From positions 1,134,077-1,198,076 of the forward strand of contig JACBWW010000088.1 in the NCBI GenBank assembly GCA_020086605.1: a DNA stretch of 64,000 bases, in the 5' to 3' direction. Shown here one piece after another: positions 20,151 through 32,500 of the stretch. Positions within the stretch are counted from its first letter, which is position 1. Each line of letters opens with the position of its first letter. The translations under genes were made by a program, and so were the position numbers. Source of the stretch: Lanius collurio. Taxonomy: Eukaryota; Chordata; Aves; Passeriformes; Laniidae. The notes below the pieces were generated by a model. The model saw only the letters and a program-made list of their open reading frames with translations. It did no database searches and had not been told where the DNA came from.

Positions 20151-23100
20151 CTCTAAACCAAACTGTTGCCTGGGGGGGGTTTCTGTTCCTCTTCCTGCTT
20201 CCTGTTGTCTGGAGCCATACTGTGGCTGCTGAGTTGTGGGAGTGCTCCCTGCCCTCTGTTCACTGCCCTGCAGGTCCCCAGCTCCACCCTGGGCCCAGTC
20301 CTGCACTGGGATTAACTGGGTCACTTGGCCGGCACTGCTCCCAGCAGGATTGTCCCTTGAGCCTCCAGCTCCTCCATATCTGTGCACTTCTGGCACTTTC
20401 CCCTTACCTGGGATGTAGGGCTGCAAGCAAACTTGTATTTTTCCACACTTGCTTCTGATTTGTGTCCAGGCTCTGGGAGGACAGACACATTCTCCTCCAC
20501 CCCGGAAGCCTGGCAGGGACCCAGCAGGTCCAGCTGGGAGCTGGGATACTCCTGAGCTGCCTCAAGCAGTCCCAAGGAGAGTTGGGATCAGCCCCATGCT
20601 GTGCTGGCTGGGAACTGCTGCTGTGTGGGAAGAGCAGGGGAGGCTCCTTCACCTGCTTCCTTAGGCTGGAATTTGGTTTTTCACAGCATTTCTGTGCTCC
20701 ACATTTCCGTTGGGCGCGGCAAATCTTGGTGCATGCGAGGCAGGGCTTGAATCAGGGTTTTAATTTTCTCTTCCAAGGACTGTGCTGCTTAAAAATATTG
20801 CCACTGGAATGTGATTCCCTCCCCCCCCTTATTTTTTTGTTTGCTGAGCTGCTCAGCCCCACAGCTGCATCAGAGCACATGCCTCTGCCCTGGGCCATGG
20901 GAGAGAACTTGTCCCTGTGTTTGCCTGCGAGAGCCTGGTGCTCCTGCAACCTTTATTCAAATCTGGCTTTTATTTGGCAGCCCTGGTGCTCTGATTAATT
21001 TTTCCCGGGGGAGGATTAACCGGCCTCGCAGGGAATTTGTTTGCATCCCCGTTTGGGGGGATCGTGTCTGGATCTGCCGCTGGCAGCAGCAGCGGTGCCC
21101 GGTGCTGTGTGGTCCCTTGGAGGTTTTTTGGTGACATCAAAGGGGACACGAAGCACAGCGCTGCACCCCTGTGACCAGGCTGCTCCCAGCCAGCTCCGGC
21201 CTCGCACAAGGGAGCCATTCTGTGCTGAGCAGCAGGGATGGCCGGGGGCTGCTGGTCAGCCCCGGATCATCTGCCCTGGCTGCACAAGGGGATGTTTATT
21301 CCCCGGGCCGGAGGGGGAGGCGAGTGCCCGGCACCCCGTGTCTGTCCTGCTGCGTCCTTCTGGGAACCCGCGTCACCCAGTGACGGGGACAGGCCGGGCC
21401 GGGGAACCCAACGCCGGTGGGCAGCGCTCGCGGTGGGAGCGATCTCTCCAGAAGGCATTCTTGTAGACACTTCCAGGTTTTTCTTGTACAGTCGGGCAGT
21501 AGCGCAGCGAGAAGTGGGGGGAGGAGGGGGAGCATGGCCAGGCTCGGGCTCCTGCCAAGAAAGGGTTGCACTCCTGAATCCTGGAGGGGCTAAAAATACC
21601 TCGTCTGGACATTTGGAGCCGGGGCACGGTGCAGACCCTTCCAGGCAGTGCTTTCACAACTGCTGGCAGCGCTGCCGCTGCTCCCTCCAACCTTCTGTTG
21701 TTTATCTGCCCCGACTCCAAAGTCCTGATTGAACAGCCCGGGCTGAAGCGGGGGATTTGAGGCTCTCTGGGGGTCCGCTGAGCCGGAACGGCCCCGTGCC
21801 CTGCGCAGCGATGCCGCGGCAGCACCGAGACCCGACCCCGGGCAGGAGGCGCGTGATGCAATTACAGTGCCGGGATTATTTATAGCTTTTGGCTCCGTGC
21901 GCTGGAAAATGCTGCCCAGACCGCTCGGCAGAATCTGCTCCTTGCGAGGGGCACGGAAACCCACCCCCACCCCCTGCTCTGCTCCTCTGTCCTGTCATTT
22001 TTGCCTTTCAGTCCCAAAATTGTGGGACCCCTCTGCCCTGGCCACAGGGGTGCTGGGAACTCCCTCCCCACTGCAGCTCAGGGCTCTGCAGGGTACTGGG
22101 ACACCCCGCTCCTGCGGCCCTTTTCTGCAGTATTTTGGGGGCTCCCTCTTCCCCCCAGCCCTCCCCATGCCCGGATGATGCTCGGACCCATCACGGTGGC
22201 CACAGCCTTCAGCTGAGGCTGTTGTCCTGTGGCCTGGGGGGTCAGTGGCTGGGGCCAGCGCGGCCGTGCCACGGGGAGGGTGACACGCGAACCTTGTGGC
22301 CGTCCCGGCGCTGGCAGGGACAGAATGTGCCAGGGCTGGCGCAGCCCTGCGAGGGCCGGGATTAGCTGCGCCGCTGCTGCCTCCGGCCCGGGCGCCCGTC
22401 CAGCTCCCAAAACAAGCACCTCCTTCCCCCACCCCAGCTGGGCTGAGCCCTGCGGGGTGCAGCTCACCCCAGAACCCGCCGAGGGGTACCCACCGGCGGC
22501 TGCTCTCTTGGCACGGTCGGTGATGATAAATCTGGATTTTGGCCGAAGGGGGATGCCTCATTCTGTCCGTGCGCTGGGGTCGGGGTTCAGGCACTGCCCA
22601 AATTCAGCATCTTTGCGCCGGTGGGATGCTGGGCTCCCAGCGCTCGCACCCTGTGGAGCAGCAGTCGGTGCTGATGGGGGCTCAGGAGCACGGCAATCTG
22701 CCCAGCCCAGGTTACAGAGTCCCTGAGCACGGCGGGGACACTCAGAGTCCCCAGCAGCACCAGGCCTTGCTTTGGGTTTGCTCCAACCTCCGGCCCTGCA
22801 GAAGCGCCGGGTCTGAGGACGGCATGGCTTGGCCTTGGCAGCATCTTTGGGATCTGGGACTCTGAGGCTCCCATTTGTGCGACAGAGCTTTGCCAGGGCT
22901 CCGGGAAGCAGCCGTGCACCCCGACATGCCGGGGCGGCATCGCGGCCGCCCTCCGCCCGCTGACTCAGCCGCCTGTTTGCCGGAGCTGCTCCCACCCACG
23001 GAAACCGCAGGCAAAGTCCCCGCATCTCGGCGCCGGGGCTTTCCCCGCCGGCCCGACAGGAATCGCAGCTTTTCCACAGCCTGGTGCGGGCAGCGAGCCC

Positions 23101-25160
23101 CTCTGGTTGCGGGGGGAAACTGCGGAGAAACTGCAGGTTTCTTTTTTCCAAACTGGATTTTTTTAATGCCAAAACCCGGGTCTGGAGCAGCCGGATGCCG
23201 TGTTGTACGTGCCACATGTCCCGTTCCCTGTAAGCATCGTGCCAGCAACACGGTGACATCACCGGGACACCCCACAAACGCCGATGGTGGCCGGTGCTGC
23301 CGGTGTTGTCTTTGCAGCAAAACGCCACCTTTATTCACTATATAAACCCAACTCCTTGGTTTTGTGGGTCTGACCCCTCATTTGGGGTCCCTCGCTGTTG
23401 GCACTGCCCGGCCCCTTGCACAGTCACTCTTCGCTCCCTCCTTTCCTCGGGCAATGGAAAATTTTTATGACTTTTTGACTTTTTTCCAGTTGTTTGGGAG
23501 CGAGGAAGGGGCCGGTGCCGCGCACAAACATGTCTATGTATAAACATTGGGGACTGCGCCAGGGATGGAGCCGCCGGCACCGGACCCTCCCCACGGAGTC
23601 GGGTGTCCCCTCTCCCTCCGGGACCCCAGGGCGGCGTTCCATGCCCAGTGACCCAGAGCCGTCCCCGTGGGGATGCAAATATTTTGGCTTTGTTCAAAAA
23701 AAAACAACAACACTATTAAAAAAATAATAAAATCCCCCCCTCCCGGGTCGTCCAGCGGCCGCACGTGATGTGTTGGCACACAAACAGGGAGCTTGGAGAC
23801 AGCCGGGGATGGGGCACGGCTCCCACGCCACGCGCGGGACGGGCAGGGCTCTGCGGGTGACACGGCCGTGCCCTGTGCCAGGGATGTGGCGCGATGGGAC
23901 TTTGCTCCCAGCGTCGCTCCACGCCCCGGCCGGGTTTGCCGTCACTCCCAGGCTCCCCTTCACAAATCGCAGAGAAGTCCCCGTCCAGCCCCCGGTGGGT
24001 GCGCAGTCCCCACCACCTCCAGGGGGATGTGGCACGGTGACATCCCACGCCCTGAGCTCTGCAGATAAAACCTTGTTCTTGTGGCATTTGGCACCAGGGA
24101 GGAGAGAGTGGCACCACAGTCACTGATGAGCCGCTCTGGGTGTCAGTGGGGACACAACTGTCCCCAACTGAGTGCGGGGCTGTCACCCTCACTGCTCCCT
24201 GTCACCTGAGCTCTGCCCCAGGGCAGGAGTGATAGGGCGGCCCTCTCAAACTCCACGATTCTGATCCCTCTTCCCACGCCCCAATCTCAAAGTCTTCAGA
24301 AACCGGGTTGTGCTCCTTTTTTCTTCCCTATCACCCTGCAAGAAGCAGCAAGTTTGAGCTGATTTCAAGGAAAAAAACCCTCAGACCAAGCTCAGTTTGG
24401 GCAGACATCGGTCCTAGACAGCTCGCAGGGATGCCCGCATATCACCAGGAGCCTGCAATGAACCCGCTCCCCATTTCCCAACCTCATTAGCAAGCCTGAA
24501 AGCGGTTATCTCTAAATGAAAGGGGTGGTGTGAGAGGGAGAGGGATTTTCCTGCTGAGCAGCTGTGTAAATGCCACCGCATCCCGGCCCAGCGATGGAGG
24601 CAGCGATAGCCTGGGGGGTCCCGGCTGGTTGGAGGTGGCTGCGCCGGGCGGTGCTGGTGGGGAGGGCGGCGGCGGCGCTGCCGGACGGTCCCGGAGGGGT
24701 TCGAGCCGGTTCCCTCCGCTTTCCCGGCGATTTTGGCGTGTGAAAAAATGAGGGAGAGTCAATCTGCCTGCAAAGAGCCGGTAAACACCCTGGGAGCGGA
24801 TCTGGGGGAAGGGGAGTTGCTTTTGGTTCGTATTTATCACTGCAAAGCCGGGCTGGCGGCTTGCTCTGGGATGAGACAGATGGGGGAGGCTGCTGCAAAA
24901 AGGCGATTTTTGGGGGGGCTCTCTGGTTATCGAGTTGTCCTTAGCTCAACTCTGGCCGCCTGCTTGAGCAAAATATGTTTACGCTGCAAAACCTCTGGCC
25001 GGCTCCGCTGCCAAGGGGGCAGGGAACGCGTGTGCCGATAAGGGCTCAGCGTCCTCCCCTTCCTGATCACCCGATTACCCAGGCACGAAGGCGGCCGCCC
25101 GCCTCCCAACACCCTGAGTTTATGATTTCTTTTGCTATTATTATAAAGTTTCCATTGAAA

Positions 25161-25179
<19 letters not shown>

Positions 25180-25197
<18 letters not shown>

Positions 25198-25199
25198 AA
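25180..25199. repeat. Poly(A) run
   Basis: An A run of about 20 bases (25180-25199) follows an A-rich leader (aaataaaaaacaaaacaagacc). It looks like a simple repeat or an old retroposon tail; no source element is recognisable upstream. Confidence 0.7.
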
Positions 25200-25664
25200 G
25201 CCACCATCCCATAATTCAGTTGCTGTGGCTTTGCAGCTGCCAAAGCCTGGAAAGCTCCGGCCGTGCCAGAGGCTGAGCTGCCCCTGGGGCTGCCGGCCCT
25301 GAGCGCAGCCATCCGAGAACATTCAAACTGCAGGGAGGAAAATGCTTCCTGCCACGGCCCGGCCGTTCCGGGCAGGGAGAAGATGGTTTGATGGTTTTTC
25401 AACCATTTCTCCCGGCTGGCGTGCTGGGGCTCGCAGCATCCCGGCGGGGTTTTGCAGTGATCTGAGCATCCAGTGCCGCCCCGAGGGCAGCTCCAAGCCC
25501 CTCTCGGTGGGGAAAAAATATGTAATATTCACTTTCGCTTATGCTTCAAGTCCTTTTCCGTGGCTGGGTTTGGAAATAGCCCAGGCCCGGGTGAGGCTGT
25601 TGCAGCTGACGTGAGCAGGAAAGAGCCGGGGCGGCCTTGGGGCCTTTTTGCGAAGTAGAACCGA

Positions 25665-25687
25665 GTTGTTGTTGTTGTTGTTGTTGT
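25665..25687. repeat. (GTT)n microsatellite
   Basis: Between seven and eight uninterrupted GTT triplets. Confidence 0.9.
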
Positions 25688-26589
25688 GACACCGAATGGT
25701 TGCAAAATGCCGGCACTGAAATACCCGTGACTTTCAAAACAAGCTGAGCCCAGCTGTGGCCGGCAGCTCTCTGTCCACACCTGTCCGTCTATCCATCTGC
25801 CCTGCAGCCCCTTCCCCACTGGGATGCCTGTACCAGCAATGCTTGGGGGTCTTCTTTTTTGGGGGGAAGAATCCCAGAAGCTTTTTCAGGGAGGAAAAAC
25901 CCCAGTTCCCCAGCTGCAGAGGTTTCCTACCACAGGAACCACCAGGTATCCTGCCCACGGGGACTTTGCAGTGCTTGGGGGGGTGGATGAAATGAGCTGT
26001 CTCCAGCCCTTGAATTCTGCATAAAATATAATAATAAAAAAAAAATCTCAGGGATCAGTTTGTTTGCTTAGGGATTAAGTCACCTAATCTGCCTGGCAGC
26101 GGGTGGCATTGAGGAGGTGGTGGCAGTGATGGCGTTTTGCCCAGCAAATAATCCTGCTCCACAGCTAGTGGTCGGGCTGGGCTCAAACTTCCCGCTGGCA
26201 TCAGCTCTTCTTCGGGATGGGGTTTAGGGAGAAGGAAATGGTGCTGGGTGTGGGGAAAGGGTTGGGAGAGGGATGTACAGATGAGGGAACAGGCTGGGAA
26301 AGGGATGGATGAATGAGGGAGGGGATTGCAGAGTTCTGACCTTCACGTCTGCCTGTGCTAAAGCCAGGCTATGGCTCTGCAGGGCTGTTTCCCCGAGGCC
26401 AGGAAACAGGTTAGACTTCTCAATCTGGGAGCAAAACACCTCAATCTGGTGTTAAAATATCAGTCTGGACCTGCAGGGATGGACCTTTCCTTCTGCAGGG
26501 GCTCGGATCCCCCAAGAGCTGATGTTGATGGGACCATAGCAAACCCCTCTGGCTATTTTGTTTTATCGCTGAGCTCACATCCCCAGCAT

Positions 26590-26845
26590 CAAGAAGAAAT
26601 GGCTTCAAGTCGCACCAGGGGAGGTTTAGGTTGGATATCAGGAAAAATTTCTTCATGGAAACGGTTGTCAAGCACTGGCACAGGTTGCCCTGGGCAGTGG
26701 TGGTGTTGCCAGCCCTGGAGGGATGCAAACACTGTGTGGCTGTGGCATTTGGGGACATGAGTTAGTGGTGGGTTTGGCAGTGCTGGATTAGTGGTTGGAC
26801 TCGATGATCTTAGAGGGCTTTTCCAACCTTAATGATTCTGTAAAA
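26590..26845 (+). mobile_element. CR1-type LINE 3' fragment
   Basis: The order caccaggggaggtttaggttggatatcagg, aaatttcttcatgg, gcactggcacaggttgccctgggcag, a diverged middle part, then ggttggactcgatgatcttagagggcttttccaacc and ttaatgattctgta is a typical CR1 3' end. The 5' part is missing. Confidence 0.87.
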
Positions 26846-28989
26846 TCAGGGAGCCAAGAGCAAATCCCCAGGCTGCCAGCACCTCCCTGCAGCTCCTTCT
26901 GGCTGCCCCACCTGTTTCCTTGGGATGCAGGGCTGAATTTTCCACTCCACAAGAGCAAGCTGAGCCAGGTCAATCCATGTGCACATCCCCAATGCCATTT
27001 GCTTTTGGGGACACAGCACTGGGACCCTGTGAGAAGAGGGATAATAGGAGTTTTTCCCTTTAGGGCAGGGATGCTCCACACTTGTGCCAGCAAAGGAAAT
27101 TGTCACTGGTGGTGTGTAGGCAGTGCTGGCACCTTTGGGTGTGAACAGGGGACCCCATGGGGTGACTTTGGGATCATAATGGCACTGGGCTGACCTTTAT
27201 CTTCCCTGCTGGGAGGGATTTTGGCTGCTTATCCCAGAGCTGTCCTGGAAGGAGTCCCCCACTGGGTGTGATGAGTTGTCCTCAGGCTGTGGGTGGCAGT
27301 GGCTCTTGCCAAGCATAACCAATGCCCTGTGGCACGTCTGGGTGCTGTGCTGAGACAGAGGAGTAGGGAAGGTCACATCCTGGCTGCAAAAGCTGGCCTA
27401 GCGGCTGTCCTTGGGTCACCAAGCTCAGCGTGGTGCCTGGGGACTCTTTTGAGAACTAGTCCCATGAAATTTAAACTAATTAGCAAGTCCTGAGCTGCTC
27501 ACTCCCACTGATTGGCAAGCCTGGCTTGATTAGTTTTCCCCAGCACGTCCATGGGCTCCACATGGCGCAGTGTTCCTGGCAGAGCACTGGCCAACTCAGG
27601 ACACATGTGAGGAAAAATGCGTGAGGCCATTGGTGGGGACAGAGCCATCGGTGAGGACAAGGCCATCCCTGAATGTGTCAGAGGAGATGTGAGTGGCACC
27701 ATGGGTGGGGTGGATCCCTGAGGAATGACCCCATGGGGGTAGTGAGGGGGGTCTTGTGTCCCCTGCCTGCCCAGGGTGTTTTTAATGCAGTGGCCAGACC
27801 TGGCTGTCCCACTGTGAACTCGTTCCCTGAGCTGGAATGATTAACTGGCATCGGTGCTGGCCCTGAGCCGGACCATGTGTTTACTGCTGCTACCCAACCG
27901 TGCTGAGCTGTGACCCTCATCGCTCTGACCCCAAAAACCGGCTGTAAACAGGGGCCAGGGCTGAAACCCGTGTGTGCCTCCACGCCCATAACCAGATACT
28001 TCCTCCCCACACGCCTGGTGTGCTCTGAAGTGAGCCTGACATGGCCCAATTCCCATCAAAATCCCTAAATCTGATCCCTGTGCTGGGCTTCTGCGTGGCA
28101 GGATGCCGGATCTTCCCCCTCCAGCCGACCCCCAGGGATTTGGGGGGCTGGAGGACCAAAGCTGCCGGGCACAGGGGCCTGACACGCAGTCCGGACACTC
28201 ACTGCTGTCACAGGCAGGGAGGGAACGATGGATTTGCTCTGCCAAGAGGTTGGGAATCGCCGTGGGGACGTGGGGCTGGTGCCACCTCGTGGCTCCACCA
28301 GCAGCTGAGCCGGGCTGGACGCGCGGTACCGGACAGCGGTGGCACGGCCCCGGTGACACAGTGATGGGGGTCCTGCACGAACCCGTCTGGATGAGACCCC
28401 AAGCCTGGTGTCTGGGAGCGACACCACGGCAGCCACCTCATCCCTGGAGCGCTGGGAATGGCCATAAATCCGACCGCAGCCGTCCCTGGACGAGATGTGG
28501 GTGAAGGTGCCGCCCTGGTGCGCTGTCTCCGCTCGGCATCGCCGCGGTTTCCGCCCGCGGGTGCCGCTGCTGCGAGCGCAATTTAAGCGAAATACTTTGA
28601 AAAACACGAGTGGAGCCAAGAGCTTCAGCGAGGAGGCCGCGTGTCAATGGCGGAGACATCGCGGCTGTGCACCTGGATTTCCCCGTGTTACTAACCCCAC
28701 GCAGCTTTTAGGTTTTTAAGATTCTTTTTTTTTGTCCTCTCAGCAAAAAACCACGGCCGCACCAGGCAGAGAAAACCACAGATCACTTTTCATCTCTAAT
28801 TCTGTCCCAGATAAGCCCTGAGGCGGCGGCGTGGCCCCACGGGACGGGGCTGGGGGGGGCTCTCATGGATCACACCCGGCCCGGCTGCCTGGCTGCGTCC
28901 TCCACAGCGCCGTGGATTGAACCTCGGCTCTGGATCCTTGCTGTAATCTGCCCAGGTCAGGCGAGGAAAAACCATTTCAGCCCTGCTGC

Positions 28990-29089
28990 TTTGTGCAGTT
29001 ATTTTATTTTTTTTTTAATGTTTGTGTTTATTATTTTTTTCAATCTGGTTGGTTTTTTTCCTTTTTCTTTTCCTTTTCTTTCTTTCTTT

Positions 29090-29122
<33 letters not shown>

Positions 29123-29506
29123 CTTCAGGAGTTTGGTGCTGGCTTTTTTTGTGCCAGGATATTGGTTCCAGGGGTAGCAGCCAGCTGGGATGAAGCTCTT
29201 CCTCTCCTCCCAATCCAGGCATGGAAATACCCTCGGTCCAGACTCTGCGGCCGCCTTCGCTCGGCTTTTATCGCGGGTGAAAGGTTGAGGCTGGGAACTG
29301 AGTGGCCAAAACCTGTCCCGGCGCAATGCTGCACCCAGAGGCATCGCCTTCCTTGTCCTGAAAACCAGAAACCCCCCTGAAAGTGCCGGTGTGACCGTGA
29401 AGCCACGGGCTGGGCACTCAGCATCCCACACAGACACTCCGCATTCCGTGGGATACCCCCGGCCCCTTCCTGCTGTCCATCCCCGCTGCTCCAGCCTTGG
29501 TCATGG
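28990..29506 (-). other. IL12RB1: IL12RB1 3' UTR with poly(A) signals and an A-rich tract
   Basis: Beyond the IL12RB1 stop codon the minus strand has a long purine run (complement of the T/C-rich 29041-29122, which includes a long pure T run) and two AATAAA hexamers (complements of 29027-29032 and 29003-29008). They are the nearest good polyadenylation signals, giving a 3' UTR of about 0.5 kb. Confidence 0.55.
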
Positions 29507-32500
29507 CTACGGCACCGACTTCTCCGGCGAAGGATCCCATCCTTCCTCATCCCTGATGATGATGGGTTTGTCAGAGATGAGCAGGGCAATGGGGATCAGC
29601 GGCTGGTGCAGCCCCTGCCTTCCCTCCTCTTCCTCCTCCTCGTCCTCCTCCTCTCCGGGTTGGTGCCCGGTGCAGCTGGCGCTGCCAGAGAGCGGAGATC
29701 CCACCGGGCTCAGCATCTCCTGCCTGCGGTAGGCGAAGGGCAGCTCCCCGCCACAGCCCGGCGGGGACACCACCGCTGCCTCCGACTTTTCCAGCGCGGG
29801 GCCGGGCTGCGACACGTCGGGGTGTGGCACCGCAGTCTGCGTGCCCGTGTCAGCCTTCTCCTCGCTGGGTTCTGGCTCCGTCAACAGCAGCTCGGCTGGG
29901 TTGAACCTCTCCGAGGGCTCCAGGAGGCCTGTCCGGGGCTGGCCATAAGGGTTGGGTGGGTTTGTGGTGGAACGTCCCATGCCAGGGCTGTGCGTGGGCA
30001 TTTGGGGCTGTGGGATCTGACCCCTCCTGCACCTGACACCTCACCTGGCTCATCTCGCTGGCAGAGAACTGGATGGCTTTGGTGCCCACGGGCTTGGGAA
30101 GGGGTGGGAAGAGGAGGCGGCGAGCTCTGGGGAGGGAGTGGTTAGTGAGGGGGTGGGCAGTGATGGGGTGGCCTGAGCGGCTTTGGGGACGAGGGTGCTC
30201 TGTCACCTCCTTTTGCTCAGGTGGTAAATGGCAGCTGCGGCAGGGACACTAAGCAAGATGCCCACGTACTTCGGGTTGCCTCTCCACGCTGCTCCCTGGG
30301 GACCTGGGGATGGGCATGGCTTGGGTGGCGGCGTTCCTGCCCCCAGCAGGGACACAGGAGACGTTGTGGGGTGAGGGCCAGCACACAGAGGAGAGAGCAC
30401 CCCGTGGGGAGGGCACGGGGTCTCAGCCATTACCCGGGGCCTTGGTCTGGAAGTGCCACCAAGCGCTGCAGGTCCCCTCGCTGTCCTTTGTCACCTCCCA
30501 AACACCCACCCTGTGGGCTGTGCCAGGCTGGAGGTTTTGGAGGGTGTAGTTTGATGCAGTGGCATCCACTTCGCTGTCTGGGCAAACAAAACCAGTGTGG
30601 GCAGGCTGGCAGCTGGTGCGGCCAGCACCCTCCTCCTGCCCCACGGGGACGGGGGTGTCCCTCTCACAGGTCACGTTGTCCCCCTCGGCCAAATGACAGA
30701 TGCGGTACTTGGCCAGCGCGCCGGGACAGGCGGCCCGTGGGGACGGCTTCCACTGGAGGAAAACAGCGGCTTCTGCGGCGCTGATGTTGATGGGCACGGC
30801 CAGCGAGTCTGTGTGCAAAAGAACGGGGGATTATTTCAGGAACCCCCCTTCTGGAGTGCGGATGCACAGCTCCCACACGCACCGTTGCTGGCGTAGTGGT
30901 GCCACAGGGCGAAGGTGGCCCAACCCCGCTCCGCGTCCCAGCCGTGCACGGCGAGGCGGTGACACCCCGGAGCTGCCAGCGATCCTGGGGAGGAACCGGC
31001 AGTGCTGGTTAGACCCTCTGACCCCGGGTGGGGGAACAGCGAGGGGCTTGGGGAGCTCCCTGCCTCTCTCCACGTGGATGCTGTTGGCAGGGAATTCCTG
31101 CTGGATGCAGACGCCCTGTTTTGGGGGCCCTGGCGCTGTCTGCTGCTCGAAGCAGAAGGCGTCACCAGGGACCGGCGCTTCCCACTGCGCAGTCACGGTG
31201 CTGTCGGCCACACTGATCTCCTTGAAACTGAGATCTGGGAGGAAACGGGGGATATTCAGAGTAGCTGGAAAAAGCAACTCCCTGAGGGCTGCCAGGGGAG
31301 CTTGGTACTTCTAGAGGGGCAGGTACCTGCACGCTGTTCTGCCGGCACACGGAGCTGCTGCGCTGGCCCCGGCCCCGCGGCGTTGACAGCGGTCAGCAAG
31401 ATTTCGTATTCCGCCCCGGAGAGGGTGAGGTTGTGCTCTGTCACCTCCCAGCCCAGCACCACAGTGACCTCCTCATCTAACTCTGCGCAGGCACAAGCCA
31501 ACATGTGGACGTCCAGCTTGTAGGTGACATCCCTTTGCTCCTTGAGGACTGGCTGGGGAGGAAAAGGAGGTGACTCGGGGATGAAATGGTGGTGGATGCC
31601 CAGGAGGGCCCCCAGGGACGCCACTGTACCTGCCAGTTCAACCTCAGCACTCGCTGCCCATCTCTCCCCAGTTTGCCCAGCTGATGGCTCAGCACTGGGC
31701 TTGCCAGGATTTCTGCAGGAGGAACAAACCTGACTGAGCTATCTATTTTTGGGAGCTGTTTGGATCTCACCAGGCTCCTCTCCGGTTCCTCACCCTCGGG
31801 AACAGAGATGTTGCTGCTCCAGTCACTCCAGTAGCTGCTCCAGTGGTGAGGCTTGTGCCGGAGCTGGACCACGAAGGTGCCATTTACCCCCAGGGCACAG
31901 CTCACTAGAGAGGGGTGGCAGGGTCAGGTGGAGGTGACCCCTCTTTTCCCCAGCTTTTGGCCATCATGGGATGCTGGGGACCCCACCAGGATATGGGAGC
32001 ACCCCTGGGAGATGCTTGTCCCCAGCCCTCCCACTGGATAAACCAACCTGAGTCATCTTCACCTGTCACCATCACAGTCTCACATGTCACCTGCAGAGAC
32101 AACCGGGGATGGAGACACCCACCCAGTAAAACCAACATTTTACTGGGACATCAGTGCTGCCCTGTGATTCCCAATTATCCCAGAAACTGGGAGGGTCAAA
32201 AGGAGTGTAGAGGACATGGTGGCCAGGGGGCCCCCTCAATGCTGGGACCCTCCTGGCAGCAATTTAAAGGGTTGGGGGGGTCCCCAGCTGTGAGAGCTTC
32301 TCTGGGGACAAGCATCCGGATTTGATGCATTGTCGTCATTAGTATAATCTAGGGTTTTGTCTGTGTAATCTCTGAGAGTCACTGCCCGATCCTGTTACGG
32401 GCAGCAGCAGGATCCCATGGGCGGAGGACAAGGCAGAGCTGATAACGCAGTGAAACAGATGGGCCACAGCTGGATTTGGGGGTGGGGGTGGGGGGTGGAC

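Larger units (their letters stand above)
20160..28990. other. 9 kb gene-free interval between convergent ARRDC2 and IL12RB1
   Basis: Apart from one CR1 fragment and short simple repeats I found no exon with a recognisable protein and paired splice sites. Composition alternates between GC-rich, CpG-containing patches (about 22200-23100, 23500-24150, 24560-24720, 28250-28650) and AT-rich ones. A TATATAAA at about 23339 has no convincing exon after it. Distal enhancers or a non-coding transcript are possible, but nothing in the sequence proves them. Confidence 0.5.

Noticed and set aside
23330..23350. tatataaa as a core promoter
   Set aside because: No exon, open frame of interest or CpG context follows on either strand.
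24690..24710. ggggttcgagcc resembling a tRNA B box
   Set aside because: No matching acceptor stem or A box upstream.
29041..29122. Long T/C tract as a mobile-element tail
   Set aside because: No element body is recognisable beside it; it is better explained as part of the IL12RB1 3' UTR or a simple repeat.
31070..31080. GT donor in cacgtgg for IL12RB1 exon 9
   Set aside because: It would end the exon in phase 0 and put the next exon, clearly coding in another frame, out of frame.
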